Shown: positions 42,139 through 49,917 of the stretch, piece by piece
How positions within the stretch are numbered: position 1 is the stretch's first letter
Layout of the letters: each line of letters starts with the position of its first letter
Origin: Chloroflexota bacterium
GTDB lineage: Bacteria > Chloroflexota > Anaerolineae > Anaerolineales > Villigracilaceae
Assembly (NCBI GenBank): GCA_016234555.1
Contig: JACRBJ010000005.1
Coordinates: forward strand, 1 to 64,000
Length of the DNA: 64,000 bases
Direction of reading: 5' to 3'
Notes under the pieces: generated by a model
Told to the model about the DNA's origin: nothing
Seen by the model: the letters and a program-made list of their open reading frames with translations, nothing else
Database searches by the model: none
Translations under genes and position numbers: made by a program

Positions 42139-43725
42139 ATGCGGACAAGTCAGTACGCCACGATAATTTTGATGCTCATCTCGATCATGGGCTTGTCCGC
42201 ATTCGGCGGGCGCGCCGCGCCATTGATGCAAACGCCCACCAACCCCGGCACAACAAACCTGGTTTCATGGTGGAAACTCAATGAGACCAGCGGCACCCGA
42301 TACGATGCTTACGGTGATAACGATCTCACCGACAATAACACCGTACTGTATGGCACCGGCAAACAGGACAACGCCGGGGACTTCGAGCGCGGTAACTCCG
42401 AATATCTCAGCATCGCAGACAACGCATCCCTGAGCACCGGTTCCGCCGTTGAGTATACAATCGGCTGTTGGGTCAATCACGAATCTGTCGGGTTGATTGA
42501 AGGCATCATGTCGAAGGGAAGATATACAGGCAGTACGCAGGAATTCTTTCTGTATCAAAACGCATCCGGGTATTTTGCATTCGCCGTTTCGGCAGATGGA
42601 TCAGCGACGGTAGGCACAGTGACTTCGGATGTCCAACCGCAGGCAGGCACATGGTATTTCGTTACCGCCTGGCACGCTGTTGGGTACAACTATATCCAGA
42701 TCGATAATGGATCGGTGGCGTCTGTATCGTCGAATAATTCGGCGGATCGCAGCGGTGTGTTTTCGATTGGAGCATTTTCCTTATCGACGGGCACATACTA
42801 CGATGATGGTTTGATCGATGAGTGCTTTTATTACAAACGGGTTTTGACTGCTGACGAAAGGGAGTGGCTTTATAACTCCGGCGATGGGCGTGAGTATTGC
42901 GAAGTTGACGGTACATGCGCCACCCCAACGCCAACACCTACCAGCACCGCGACACAAACGCCAACCCACACGCCATCCCCAACACCAACAGAAACGCCGC
43001 TGTATACATCCACTCATACACCAACCCCGACGCCAACGCAGACTCATACCGCTACACCAACGTATACCTACACACCGACCCGGACCCAAACCTCGACGCC
43101 AACACAAACCAACACCCCAACATCCACGCCAACCAGTACCCCGTCAGATTGCTCGAATCGCGGAACCTACTCAAGCACAACATGGACCAACATCTACGGC
43201 GCTGCCGCCGATACATGCACCAGCAACAACGTCCGCATGGAATGGCAGGAACCCATCACCGAAATCGAGACAAGCATCGAAGCCGCATTCACGTCATCCA
43301 CCGCCCCGCTCCGCATGATCTTCGAGGGATATTACACGGGTGACGATACTGTGCTTATCCAGTGCGAAGACATCGGCACGCCGAACACATGGCACGACGT
43401 TGCAACACTTGGCACGCTCCGCGACACAGACGAAACGATGACGGTCTCACTGCCACAGGATAATTGCAACGATGGAACGCCGGTACTCCGCTTCTATCAC
43501 GCTGCCGAGGGAGACGATACGCACTACCTCAAGATTGATCGTCTCACAGTTGACATCATCCCCCCGACGCCAACCATCACTAACACGCCCGGCGATTGGA
43601 CGAGCGACATCGCCAAAGGTGACGTTGCCAACGTAACCGCGATCTCGATGCTCTGCCTGGTGGTGATCCTCTTCGGGCTTGGCGCTCTTGTCACCAACAT
43701 GATCCGCAGACGGAATAAATCATAA
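42139..43725 (+). CDS. LamG-domain surface protein with Thr/Pro linker and C-terminal anchor
   Basis: This 528-residue protein has a signal peptide (about 1-28) and a LamG/concanavalin-like domain (about 38-255; [12 protein letters not shown]...[10 protein letters not shown]). A Thr/Pro repeat linker (about 263-338), a second beta domain (about 340-475), one membrane span (about 500-520) and a short basic end RRRNKS follow. LamG domains bind glycans or proteins, so this is a candidate adhesin or receptor-binding protein of the element. AGGAGG precedes the ATG. It overlaps the next gene by one base. Its style copies the host's surface proteins, suggesting recruitment from a related chromosome. 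Confidence 0.8.
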   Translation: MRTSQYATIILMLISIMGLSAFGGRAAPLMQTPTNPGTTNLVSWWKLNETSGTRYDAYGDNDLTDNNTVLYGTGKQDNAGDFERGNSEYLSIADNASLSTGSAVEYTIGCWVNHESVGLIEGIMSKGRYTGSTQEFFLYQNASGYFAFAVSADGSATVGTVTSDVQPQAGTWYFVTAWHAVGYNYIQIDNGSVASVSSNNSADRSGVFSIGAFSLSTGTYYDDGLIDECFYYKRVLTADEREWLYNSGDGREYCEVDGTCATPTPTPTSTATQTPTHTPSPTPTETPLYTSTHTPTPTPTQTHTATPTYTYTPTRTQTSTPTQTNTPTSTPTSTPSDCSNRGTYSSTTWTNIYGAAADTCTSNNVRMEWQEPITEIETSIEAAFTSSTAPLRMIFEGYYTGDDTVLIQCEDIGTPNTWHDVATLGTLRDTDETMTVSLPQDNCNDGTPVLRFYHAAEGDDTHYLKIDRLTVDIIPPTPTITNTPGDWTSDIAKGDVANVTAISMLCLVVILFGLGALVTNMIRRRNKS

Positions 43726-45167
43726 TGACCCGCAAACACTTCCTTGCCCTCTTCGCCATTGCCGCGATCATGCGCATTGCATTGATCTGGCGCGCGCCGC
43801 TTTGGTACGACGAAAACTTTACTCTCATCCTTGCCCGCCTGCCATTCGACAGGATGATACAGGCAACCGCCGGGGATGTGCATCCGCCGCTTTGGTATCT
43901 CATTGAGTGGCTCTTGTTCCATGCCGTGCCTGCTCTCCCCGTGTGGGCGATCCGCCTGCCCGCGCTGGTCTTCTCTCTGCTCGCGTTTTGGCTGTTTGGA
44001 AAACTTTGCATTCTACTACAAATCCCGAATCGCGTTTTTTCAATCGCGCTTTTACTCATGGCGATCCTGCCCATGCAACTATGGTACGCGCAAGAGGGAC
44101 GCATGTATGCAATGCTTGAATTTCTTGTGCTTGCCGCGCTGTATGTTGGGCTTACCCGCCGCTGGACCTTGTGCACTCTGACAGCTATTGCGATGGACTA
44201 CACCCAAAACTACGGGTTGATCTATTGCGCGGTAATCGCCTTCGTGCTGGTGGTGATGGATTGGAAGCAACTCAGCCGTGTGGCGCTGGCTGGCGTTGTT
44301 ACTGCGCTGGCGTATGCGCCCTGGGTGCTGGTCACTGCCGGACAGATGGCGGAGATCAAAGACAGGTATTGGATCGTTTGGGATATTGACGCGGGCGCGG
44401 CTCTCGGCATTCTTGCAAAACTCTTTTGGGCGTCTGCCATGCTTGAGCCCGGCATCGTCACATCCTACGTCCTGACCTTTGCCGCAATCATCATCGGCGT
44501 ATATACCGTGGCGCGTGAAAGACATCCCGCCTGGTGGCTGGTGCTCACAATGGCATTTGTTCCCGTTGGCATCGCGTGGATCGTGTCCGTGCTTTTGCAA
44601 CCGATCCTTATCTTCCGCCCGTTGATCGGTGTTGCACCGTTCCTGTACATCATCGTTGCATGGTCGACCTTCAACCTTCGACCTTCGACAAAGCTATATG
44701 CCTCATGTTTCATCGTTCCAATCTTCATGTTCGGCATCGCTGGTTATTACGTCAACATCGCAAACATGAAAGGCGAAGGCGCGGCTCCCATGCTCGGCAC
44801 GTTGGAATACATCCGCGCGAACTGGCAGGATGGTGATGTGATCTTTTATGCAGATGATGGACCGATGGTCAACATCAGCCCATACACCGATTTGCCTCAA
44901 TACAAGATGCCCGCCTGTGGAGCGCGCGCGGACTTCGGTACCGTGCTCGGTTCGTTGAGCGATCAATCCCGCGCCGCCATTGGTATCCCAATTGCGAATC
45001 TGGAAGATGTGCCCCATGTCCGCGCCTGGGTATATGCACCGCGTTCCCCGTTACATCCGCTTTGTTACGAAGAGCAGATCAAAGACATCGCGCCCGAAGG
45101 CAGACAGGTCATCACCGTTGACAATAATCAATATATCTCAAGTGGCGTTTGGCTGGTGGAGAAATGA
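43725..45167 (+). CDS. GT39-like membrane glycosyltransferase
   Basis: This 480-residue protein has about eleven membrane spans and the early Asp-Glu motif of PMT/ArnT-type glycosyltransferases (WYDENFTLILARL, about 27-39), plus VHPPLWYLIEW in the following external loop. These enzymes move a sugar from a polyprenyl-phosphate donor onto proteins or lipids outside the membrane. With the O-antigen-ligase-like and GT2 genes it gives the element an envelope-glycan set. It starts with a one-base overlap of the LamG gene. The integron array begins 28 bases after its stop. Confidence 0.85.
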   Translation: MTRKHFLALFAIAAIMRIALIWRAPLWYDENFTLILARLPFDRMIQATAGDVHPPLWYLIEWLLFHAVPALPVWAIRLPALVFSLLAFWLFGKLCILLQIPNRVFSIALLLMAILPMQLWYAQEGRMYAMLEFLVLAALYVGLTRRWTLCTLTAIAMDYTQNYGLIYCAVIAFVLVVMDWKQLSRVALAGVVTALAYAPWVLVTAGQMAEIKDRYWIVWDIDAGAALGILAKLFWASAMLEPGIVTSYVLTFAAIIIGVYTVARERHPAWWLVLTMAFVPVGIAWIVSVLLQPILIFRPLIGVAPFLYIIVAWSTFNLRPSTKLYASCFIVPIFMFGIAGYYVNIANMKGEGAAPMLGTLEYIRANWQDGDVIFYADDGPMVNISPYTDLPQYKMPACGARADFGTVLGSLSDQSRAAIGIPIANLEDVPHVRAWVYAPRSPLHPLCYEEQIKDIAPEGRQVITVDNNQYISSGVWLVEK

Positions 45168-45195
45168 GTCGCGTCAACAGTCAGCGAGGTCAAAA

Positions 45196-45897
45196 ATGAA
45201 ACTAATGGAAGAAGTTCAAAACGCTTTGCGAGTAAAAGGCTACGCATTGAAAACCGAGCGCCAATACATGAACTGGATCAGGCGTTATGTGCGGCATTTC
45301 CTGCCAAAACATCCGCGCGAGACAGGAGTAGATGGCGTGCGGGAGTTTCTTACGTATCTGGCTATGGATAAAAACATATCTCCCACCACGCAAAATCAAT
45401 GCCTGGCGGCGTTATTGTTCCTGTACAGAATGCTTGGAATTGATTTAGGGGATGTGGGTTTCATCCGCGCGAAGAAAGATAAGCATTTGCCAACCGTCCT
45501 AACCGAAGAGGAGGTCATGCGCCTGTTGATGAATATGACGGGTGTCTATCGCATTATGGGAGAGGTCATTTACGGTGGTGGGTTACGTTTGATGGAATGC
45601 CTTCGGCTGCGCATCAAAGACCTTGATCTGAATAACCTGAGCGTGACGATACGGGACACGAAGAGCAATCGAGACCGTGTAACCTGTCTGCCCGCTTCGG
45701 TTGTTCCAATGTTGAAGTTGCATCTTGCAAAGGCACTGAGGACCTCGCAAACGGTTTGGGAAAGGTACGCGCCCCATTGTACCGCCCCTTCGCGGGCAAA
45801 GGAGTCTTATGGCACAAGTAAAAGTCAGCGGGTTGTTTTATCCCGAAGCGTTGCCCAAAGTCCGCAATGGCAAAAAGAAGCGCGACGGGTATTGTAA
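45196..45897 (+). pseudogene. intI: Truncated integron integrase (IntI remnant)
   Basis: The frame starts at ATG 45196 with the intact N-terminal SAM-like core-binding domain (YMNWIRRYVRHF, STQNQ-like TTQNQCLAALLFLYR). The first part of the catalytic domain includes the catalytic Arg in GGGLRLMECLRL. Family similarity stops at about residue 178 (LHLAK, near 45731). The rest, to 45897, is unrelated sequence read out of a cassette. The HxxR, GH and Tyr motifs and the IntI-specific insertion are missing, so it cannot be an active recombinase. A full IntI is about 320 residues. It lies on the same strand as the cassettes, with the broken end facing them. Confidence 0.88.
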
Positions 45898-46096
45898 AAA
45901 TTGCGGGAAAAGACTTACGGATAAAGAAAGTTTGGCGCGTGGCTTTGGTCACGATTGTTTCAGCAAAATTCCTGTGCTAGTCATTCTCGCAATTCCAGCA
46001 GGCGGTACAACTACGCTTGCACTGGACGCGGCGAATCACGTGGCGTTCAAAGGTTCTGGTAGTGGCGATGGTTCTGTTTCATCGCCGCGCCAGTAA
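45809..46096 (+). CDS. Cassette protein with DUF6011-like zinc motif (95 aa)
   Basis: The first half contains GYCKNCGKRLTDKESLARGFGHDC, shown here because its CXXC...C...C spacing is that of DUF6011-type zinc domains; the second half is low complexity. GGAGT precedes the ATG at 45809. It overlaps the read-through of the broken integrase. The function is unknown; DUF6011 proteins are frequent in phages and cassettes. Confidence 0.6.
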   Translation: MAQVKVSGLFYPEALPKVRNGKKKRDGYCKNCGKRLTDKESLARGFGHDCFSKIPVLVILAIPAGGTTTLALDAANHVAFKGSGSGDGSVSSPRQ

Positions 46097-46106
46097 AGCA
46101 AGTACG

Positions 46107-46158
46107 TTCGGCGGACGCTGCGCTCACCCCAAAAAGCGGGGTGGCTTGGTCTGCCGAA
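46107..46158. other. Long hairpin, possible degenerate attC
   Basis: TTCGGCGGAC pairs with GTCTGCCGAA (one mismatch), and inner CACCCC/GGGGTG extends the stem. It lies after the first cassette gene, where an attC is expected, but standard end boxes are not clear. It is followed by an inverted copy of ACGCGCCCCATT (46157-46168) that also occurs directly at 45767 and 46538. Confidence 0.45.
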
Positions 46159-46213
46159 TGGGGCGCGTGATACATTACGCATCTCGGCTATTGAAATCAA
46201 AAAGGAGTAGCAA

Positions 46214-46516
46214 ATGAGCATTCGTCAAATCAATATGAATATTTGGATTGAGTTTCGTTGCCCGAAGTGTGAGCATAAAAATAGTGTCGGATTGGTAAAA
46301 TTCTCGGATGCAATTGATCAACAATTCCCACTTGGGTGTGTCGCCTGCGGTGTTGATATGTATGTTGAAATGACTTGCCAGACCCGCGCCGCCGAACTGC
46401 GTAATGAAGCGGTCGATGCGGGGCAGACATGCCCCTCTTGTGGAGGTTCTGGTGTTCGCTACGTAGAGCCTGCCGAATTCCCGTGTGATGCGTGTGAAGG
46501 TCAGGGGCATGTCTAA
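46214..46516 (+). CDS. Cassette zinc-ribbon protein (100 aa)
   Basis: It has three Cys-pair groups: CPKC, CVAC, and CPSCGGSG with CDACEGQG near the end. The last two resemble half of a DnaJ-type zinc centre; the first suits a ribbon for nucleic-acid or protein contact. AAGGAG precedes the ATG. It ends next to a short attC-like segment. No known function. Confidence 0.6.
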   Translation: MSIRQINMNIWIEFRCPKCEHKNSVGLVKFSDAIDQQFPLGCVACGVDMYVEMTCQTRAAELRNEAVDAGQTCPSCGGSGVRYVEPAEFPCDACEGQGHV

Positions 46517-46553
46517 CCGCCCCGCTCGCCGCTTATCACGCGCCCCATTGGGC
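46511..46553 (+). other. Short attC-like site
   Basis: GTCTAAC (RYYYAAC) at 46511-46517 and ATTGGGC (one change from GTTRRRY) at 46547-46553, with CCGCCC/GGGCGG pairing. Following bases resemble the 5' leader of the cassette after 47953 (GGGCGG...GCTCAACA). It is only 43 bases long, so possibly a degraded site. Confidence 0.45.
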
Positions 46554-46585
46554 GGCTGTCCTGCTCAACAGGAAGTGAGAAAACA

Positions 46586-46861
46586 ATGAGCACAGATTAC
46601 GGCTTGGTTTGTGAATGCGGCGCAACGTGGATTACAGATAATATCCGTGAAAACGATGTAGAAGACTTTATCCGTGACATTCACGAACTAGCAAAACTTC
46701 ACGAAGTTATGACAGCAATTCGCACAGATATTTATCTTTCAACTCATTTCAGCAACTCGAACGATTTGGCAGGTTTACTCAAATTTGCACATACACACCA
46801 TATGCACAAAATGAGCATCGTAGACGAATATCGTTATCATGAAATAGAAGATCATGTCTGA
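46586..46861 (+). CDS. Cassette hypothetical protein (91 aa)
   Basis: This soluble protein has an N-terminal VCECGATW Cys pair and many His residues (FAHTHHMHKM). No family is recognised. It overlaps the next frame by eight bases, so the two may form one two-gene cassette. Confidence 0.5.
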   Translation: MSTDYGLVCECGATWITDNIRENDVEDFIRDIHELAKLHEVMTAIRTDIYLSTHFSNSNDLAGLLKFAHTHHMHKMSIVDEYRYHEIEDHV

Positions 46862-47144
46862 AACGACAAGGCTTTTGATTAGTTCGTCCTTCACCATAGC
46901 GGCTTTTGTTTTGGTAATGATATTGCAACCGCGCATACATCGCACACTGCCACCACTCACAGATTGCAGAGGTGCAGAATCTTTAGCACAAGCAATGGGT
47001 ATGACATTTATTATCCTTTCGCCTATGCTAATCGTCGCCGTTTTTGTCTTTGATCCACAGGCGATTGAGAACATGAAACAATGGTGGTTTTCATTCCTTC
47101 AGTACATGGAGCAAACACATCATAACTGTGGAATGTGTCTGTAA
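46854..47144 (+). CDS. Cassette two-span membrane protein (96 aa)
   Basis: Two hydrophobic segments (about 6-24 and 47-66) separated by a loop, with a Cys-containing C-terminus (HHNCGMCL). Unknown cassette membrane proteins of this size are common. No attC could be defined between this and the gene at 47178. Confidence 0.5.
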   Translation: MSETTRLLISSSFTIAAFVLVMILQPRIHRTLPPLTDCRGAESLAQAMGMTFIILSPMLIVAVFVFDPQAIENMKQWWFSFLQYMEQTHHNCGMCL

Positions 47145-47177
47145 AACTATCACGCCGCCCACAGCATAAGGAGCAAA

Positions 47178-47438
47178 ATGAAACCCGATGAAGTATTGAA
47201 TTTCCAAGAATACTGGAAGGCTTACGGTTATAGCGGCGATAATGGCGAGATGTCCGCCCGCCGTGCCTTCACTTTTGCACAATTGCAAACACACCGCCAG
47301 TATCTATCGTTACAGCGCGAGGTTGAAAAACTTCGCAAACAGGTAGCCGCCCAACACAGCGTGCACCCGACGCGCGGAAGCGTGGCGCAAAAAGTATCAT
47401 CCAAATCAAAAGGTTCTGCGAAGCCCGCGCGCGGGTAA
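47178..47438 (+). CDS. Cassette hypothetical protein (86 aa)
   Basis: The N-terminal 55 residues (LNFQEYWKAYGYSGDNGEMSARRAFTF in outline) form a helical unit, and a coiled coil LSLQREVEKLRKQVAAQ follows. The last 30 codons lie inside the attC, as often seen in cassettes. AAGGAG precedes the ATG. The function is unknown. Confidence 0.55.
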   Translation: MKPDEVLNFQEYWKAYGYSGDNGEMSARRAFTFAQLQTHRQYLSLQREVEKLRKQVAAQHSVHPTRGSVAQKVSSKSKGSAKPARG

Positions 47439-47453
47439 CGCAAACCGTTAGAC
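47349..47453 (+). other. attC site a
   Basis: It starts GCCCAAC and ends GTTAGAC, matching RYYYAAC and GTTRRRY, and is 105 bases long. The left arm has AGCGTGCA and the right arm TAACGCAAACC, shared with sites b and d. Central inverted stretches (ACGCGCG type) can fold. Confidence 0.85.
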
Positions 47454-47474
47454 CCCTTACTTGGAGAACATCGT

Positions 47475-47831
47475 ATGAACGCAGATAAAATCTTGAACAT
47501 GCCAGCAGGTAAAGAAATAGATTACTTAATCGACAATAAAGTTTTCGGCATGGTAAACATCAGCACTGGCAATCCTTTTGAAAGCGACCTAATTCCAAAT
47601 TACAGCACTAATATGTCGGACGCTTGGAAGGTTGTCGAAAAATCTCTTGGCGATTTATTCGATTTTGAATTAGGTCACGATGAAACACAAGATAATGTTT
47701 GGTCTTGTGTTTGGTGGAAGCGCGGAGAAAAAGAATTTTCTCCAATCTATGCCAGCGCACAAACCGCGCCGCTTGCTATATGTCGAGCCGCTTTACTGGC
47801 AGTCGTTCCCGCTCAACAGGGCGGGGTCTAA
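47475..47831 (+). CDS. Cassette ABA-sandwich (phage-type) protein (118 aa)
   Basis: The start MNADKILNMPAGKEIDYLID and the following loop and SDAWKVVEKSL helix match the phage BC1872-like ABA-sandwich group in pattern. Members are small phage or prophage proteins of unclear role. Its last codons run into attC b. GGAG precedes the ATG. A phage-derived cassette gene is suggested. Confidence 0.6.
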   Translation: MNADKILNMPAGKEIDYLIDNKVFGMVNISTGNPFESDLIPNYSTNMSDAWKVVEKSLGDLFDFELGHDETQDNVWSCVWWKRGEKEFSPIYASAQTAPLAICRAALLAVVPAQQGGV

Positions 47832-47953
47832 CAAAGCGTGCAGGCGACAAGTGGGTACGGTTCGGGTTTATGAGCATTTTCTACCTTCGGGTTTTATCTG
47901 CTCCCAAGCATTATCCAAGCCCTCCCACTTGCGCCTAACGCAAACCGTTGGGC
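47826..47953 (+). other. attC site b
   Basis: It starts GTCTAAC and ends GTTGGGC, and is 128 bases long. The outer arms AACAAAGCGTGCAGGCG and CGCCTAACGCAAACCGTT are typical, and internal AAGTGGG/CCCACTT pairs perfectly. Confidence 0.92.
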
Positions 47954-47982
47954 GGACTGCTCAACACAGAAAGGAATTGCAA

Positions 47983-48207
47983 ATGATCGAATTAGAAAAG
48001 TTGTTGCAGGCTATTGAAAGTGAAGTTGAAGCAGGCAATCTTCCGCGTGGTTATCTCGCTGACGTTGAGCGTGTCCGCAATGAACAGCAAGCCGCCCAAC
48101 ACCGTATGCACCTGACTGGTGGCGGGCTGTGTGCTGTTTGTGGTAAATCGGCAGACCATCACGAAGATCATGATTATGTTACCCCGCTAACCGCCACCAG
48201 CGGCTAA
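47983..48207 (+). CDS. Cassette hypothetical protein (74 aa)
   Basis: A helical N-terminal 40 residues (LEKLLQAIESEVEAGNLPRGY) is followed by codons that lie within attC c, giving an incidental CAVC/HxxH stretch. AAGGAAT precedes the ATG. The function is unknown; the coding end inside the site is typical of cassettes. Confidence 0.5.
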   Translation: MIELEKLLQAIESEVEAGNLPRGYLADVERVRNEQQAAQHRMHLTGGGLCAVCGKSADHHEDHDYVTPLTATSG

Positions 48208-48223
48208 CGCCAGTCCGTTAGAA
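48094..48223 (+). other. attC site c
   Basis: It starts GCCCAAC and ends GTTAGAA, and is 130 bases long. The left arm is AACACCGTATGCA and the right arm TAACGCCAGTCC, a diverged version of the shared core. CTGGTGGCGG and CCGCCACCAG pair internally. Confidence 0.85.
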
Positions 48224-48238
48224 AGCCTCGGAGCATAA

Positions 48239-48985
48239 ATGTTCAAACTCCCGATCGATCGACCCTCGCTACTTGATTTGTTCTGCTGTGCTGGTGGTGC
48301 TGCTCGTGGCTACCAGCGGGCGGGATTCTATGTCGTGGGAGTTGACATCAAACACCAGCCAAACTATGCAGGCGATGAGTTTTACCAGGCAGATGCACTT
48401 CAATTTCTTGTAGAGCATGGCAACCAGTTTGATGCCATCCACGCAAGCCCACCATGTCAGGATCACACTCGTTCATTCACTCCATATGATCACGGAACAG
48501 CCCACCTTCTGCCAGACACAAGAAATATTCTTTCGTCGATCGGCAAACCGTGGATTATCGAGAACGTGCCTGGTGCGCCAATGCGTGCCGATTTTCTACT
48601 CTGTGGCTGCATGTTCAAATTGCCACGCTTGCGCCGACAACGATTATTTGAAACATCATGGCGTGGCTTTGCATTATTGCCGCCCTGCCATCACCCTGAC
48701 CCTATTGTTACTGTTGTCGGGCATGGCATCCCGTCCGGTAGTCCATATCTCGGCAAGGTGAACGGCAAAGAATATTCTCGTTTAGCACGCCTGGCAATGG
48801 GCATCGACTGGATGACTCGTGATGAACTTGCACAAGCCATCCCGCCCGCTTACACCGAATACTTAGGTGGGCAGCTAATGAACGTTCTTGGCGCAAATCG
48901 CAGGCTTTCTAACAAAGCGTGCAGCGGATTTGGGGTAGGCTCATCCGTTTCAAATTCTGTTGGTGGTTGTACCCCAAACCGCTAA
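48239..48985 (+). CDS. Cassette C5-cytosine DNA methyltransferase (solitary)
   Basis: This 248-residue protein has motif I LLDLFCCAGGAARGYQRAGF (about 11-30), motif IV with the catalytic Cys in ASPPCQ (about 68-73) and motif VI IIENV (about 106-110). A shortened C-terminal target region is followed by residues encoded in attC d. The compact size and lack of a restriction gene suggest a phage-type orphan methylase, which might protect the element from host restriction or mark the genome. The target sequence cannot be deduced. Confidence 0.85.
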   Translation: MFKLPIDRPSLLDLFCCAGGAARGYQRAGFYVVGVDIKHQPNYAGDEFYQADALQFLVEHGNQFDAIHASPPCQDHTRSFTPYDHGTAHLLPDTRNILSSIGKPWIIENVPGAPMRADFLLCGCMFKLPRLRRQRLFETSWRGFALLPPCHHPDPIVTVVGHGIPSGSPYLGKVNGKEYSRLARLAMGIDWMTRDELAQAIPPAYTEYLGGQLMNVLGANRRLSNKACSGFGVGSSVSNSVGGCTPNR

Positions 48986-49000
48986 CGCAAGCCATTAGCC
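48907..49000 (+). other. attC site d
   Basis: It starts TTCTAAC and ends ATTAGCC, and is 94 bases long. The arms AACAAAGCGTGCAGCGG and CCGCTAACGCAAGCC are clear, and GGGGTA/TACCCC pairs inside. It is the last site before element genes resume. Confidence 0.88.
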
Positions 49001-49005
49001 TGACT

Positions 49006-49917
49006 ATGTTCATGAACTATGCCATTGTCTTTGTAAATCTCATCGCGCTAGTTGTGCTGATTCGCCGCCGTCGCTTGCCCGCGCCTTTCCCGTGGCGGGC
49101 GACGATCGCGCTTGCCCTGGTCTTACTGCTCGGCGGATTATCTACAGGCATCGAGCGCGGTGTTGCCTTCGTCACTCTCATTACGGCGATGGTCGTTACA
49201 AGGGAAGTCATCCCAAACACGCGCAAGGCTCTCTTTGTGATCGCGTGTCTTCTCACGGCGTTCATCCTCGCAGATGCTTTCAGGTTGATACCCACTCCCG
49301 ATATACAAGTCACATCGGGCGAGACCTTCGGCGTCGTGCGCCGTCCATATCTGCTTGAGCATCCTAACCTCAAGGCGTCGTGGTTACTGTTGATGACCAT
49401 GTCGCCCGTGGCGCTGATTGGGATTATCGCTACTCAAAGCCGTGGCGCGTTGCTGGGATTTATATCCGCCGTTGCACTCCGCATTACCCCGCGCCGTTAT
49501 TATGCCATTGCGTTTGCGGCTTGCGTTGTCGTGATGAGCCTCGCCGCCGCCGTCCGCCCCGGTACGTTCTTCTGGCGAATGGATGCCTGGGGAGAGGCGT
49601 TCAATATCTTTTTATCCAATCCGCTTTTGGGAGTTGGCACCGGTAACTACATCACTTATGCCGCAAGCGGAATGAGCATTGCCCACAATGCGGCGCTCAC
49701 CATCCTTGCGGAAAATGGATTGATTGGGCTGGCTGTATTCGCCGCTTGGCTCATTCCTGTTGTGGTGATGGTTGCCCGCTCGAAGTCCACAGCAAAATAT
49801 AGTCTGCTTGCCTTTGCCGTCCAACAGATCGTTGATGACCAATGGTTGCATCCCGTGTCCGCTATTCTGTTGGGTATGGTGCTGGCTTTATGTATAAAAC
49901 CTTATGACGCTCAATAA
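49006..49917 (+). CDS. O-antigen ligase/Wzy-like membrane protein, possibly N-truncated
   Basis: This 303-residue protein has about eight membrane spans. It has the Wzy_C/O-antigen-ligase loop (RPYLLEHPNLKASWLLL and ATQSRGALLGF, about 113-160) and the later NPLLGVGTGNYI and AHNAALTILAENGLIGL stretches (about 203-245). Ligases of this family usually exceed 400 residues, and this gene starts six bases after the last attC without a ribosome site. The integron insertion may therefore have removed its first spans. It would transfer or polymerise lipid-linked glycans outside the membrane. It overlaps the FtsK gene by 14 bases. Confidence 0.8.
   Translation: MFMNYAIVFVNLIALVVLIRRRRLPAPFPWRATIALALVLLLGGLSTGIERGVAFVTLITAMVVTREVIPNTRKALFVIACLLTAFILADAFRLIPTPDIQVTSGETFGVVRRPYLLEHPNLKASWLLLMTMSPVALIGIIATQSRGALLGFISAVALRITPRRYYAIAFAACVVVMSLAAAVRPGTFFWRMDAWGEAFNIFLSNPLLGVGTGNYITYAASGMSIAHNAALTILAENGLIGLAVFAAWLIPVVVMVARSKSTAKYSLLAFAVQQIVDDQWLHPVSAILLGMVLALCIKPYDAQ

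Larger units (their letters stand above)
45196..49000 (+). mobile_element. Nested integron cassette array with truncated integrase
   Basis: At least four attC sites share a core (left arm AAC-GCGTGCA type; right arm TAACGCAAACCGTT type) with proper RYYYAAC and GTTRRRY ends at the mapped positions. They separate small plus-strand genes. A truncated IntI reads toward the array, opposite to the usual arrangement, and lacks its catalytic C-terminus. The array therefore behaves like an integrase-less attC cluster with a remnant. It lies between the GT39 and O-antigen-ligase-like genes of the larger element. Confidence 0.85.
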
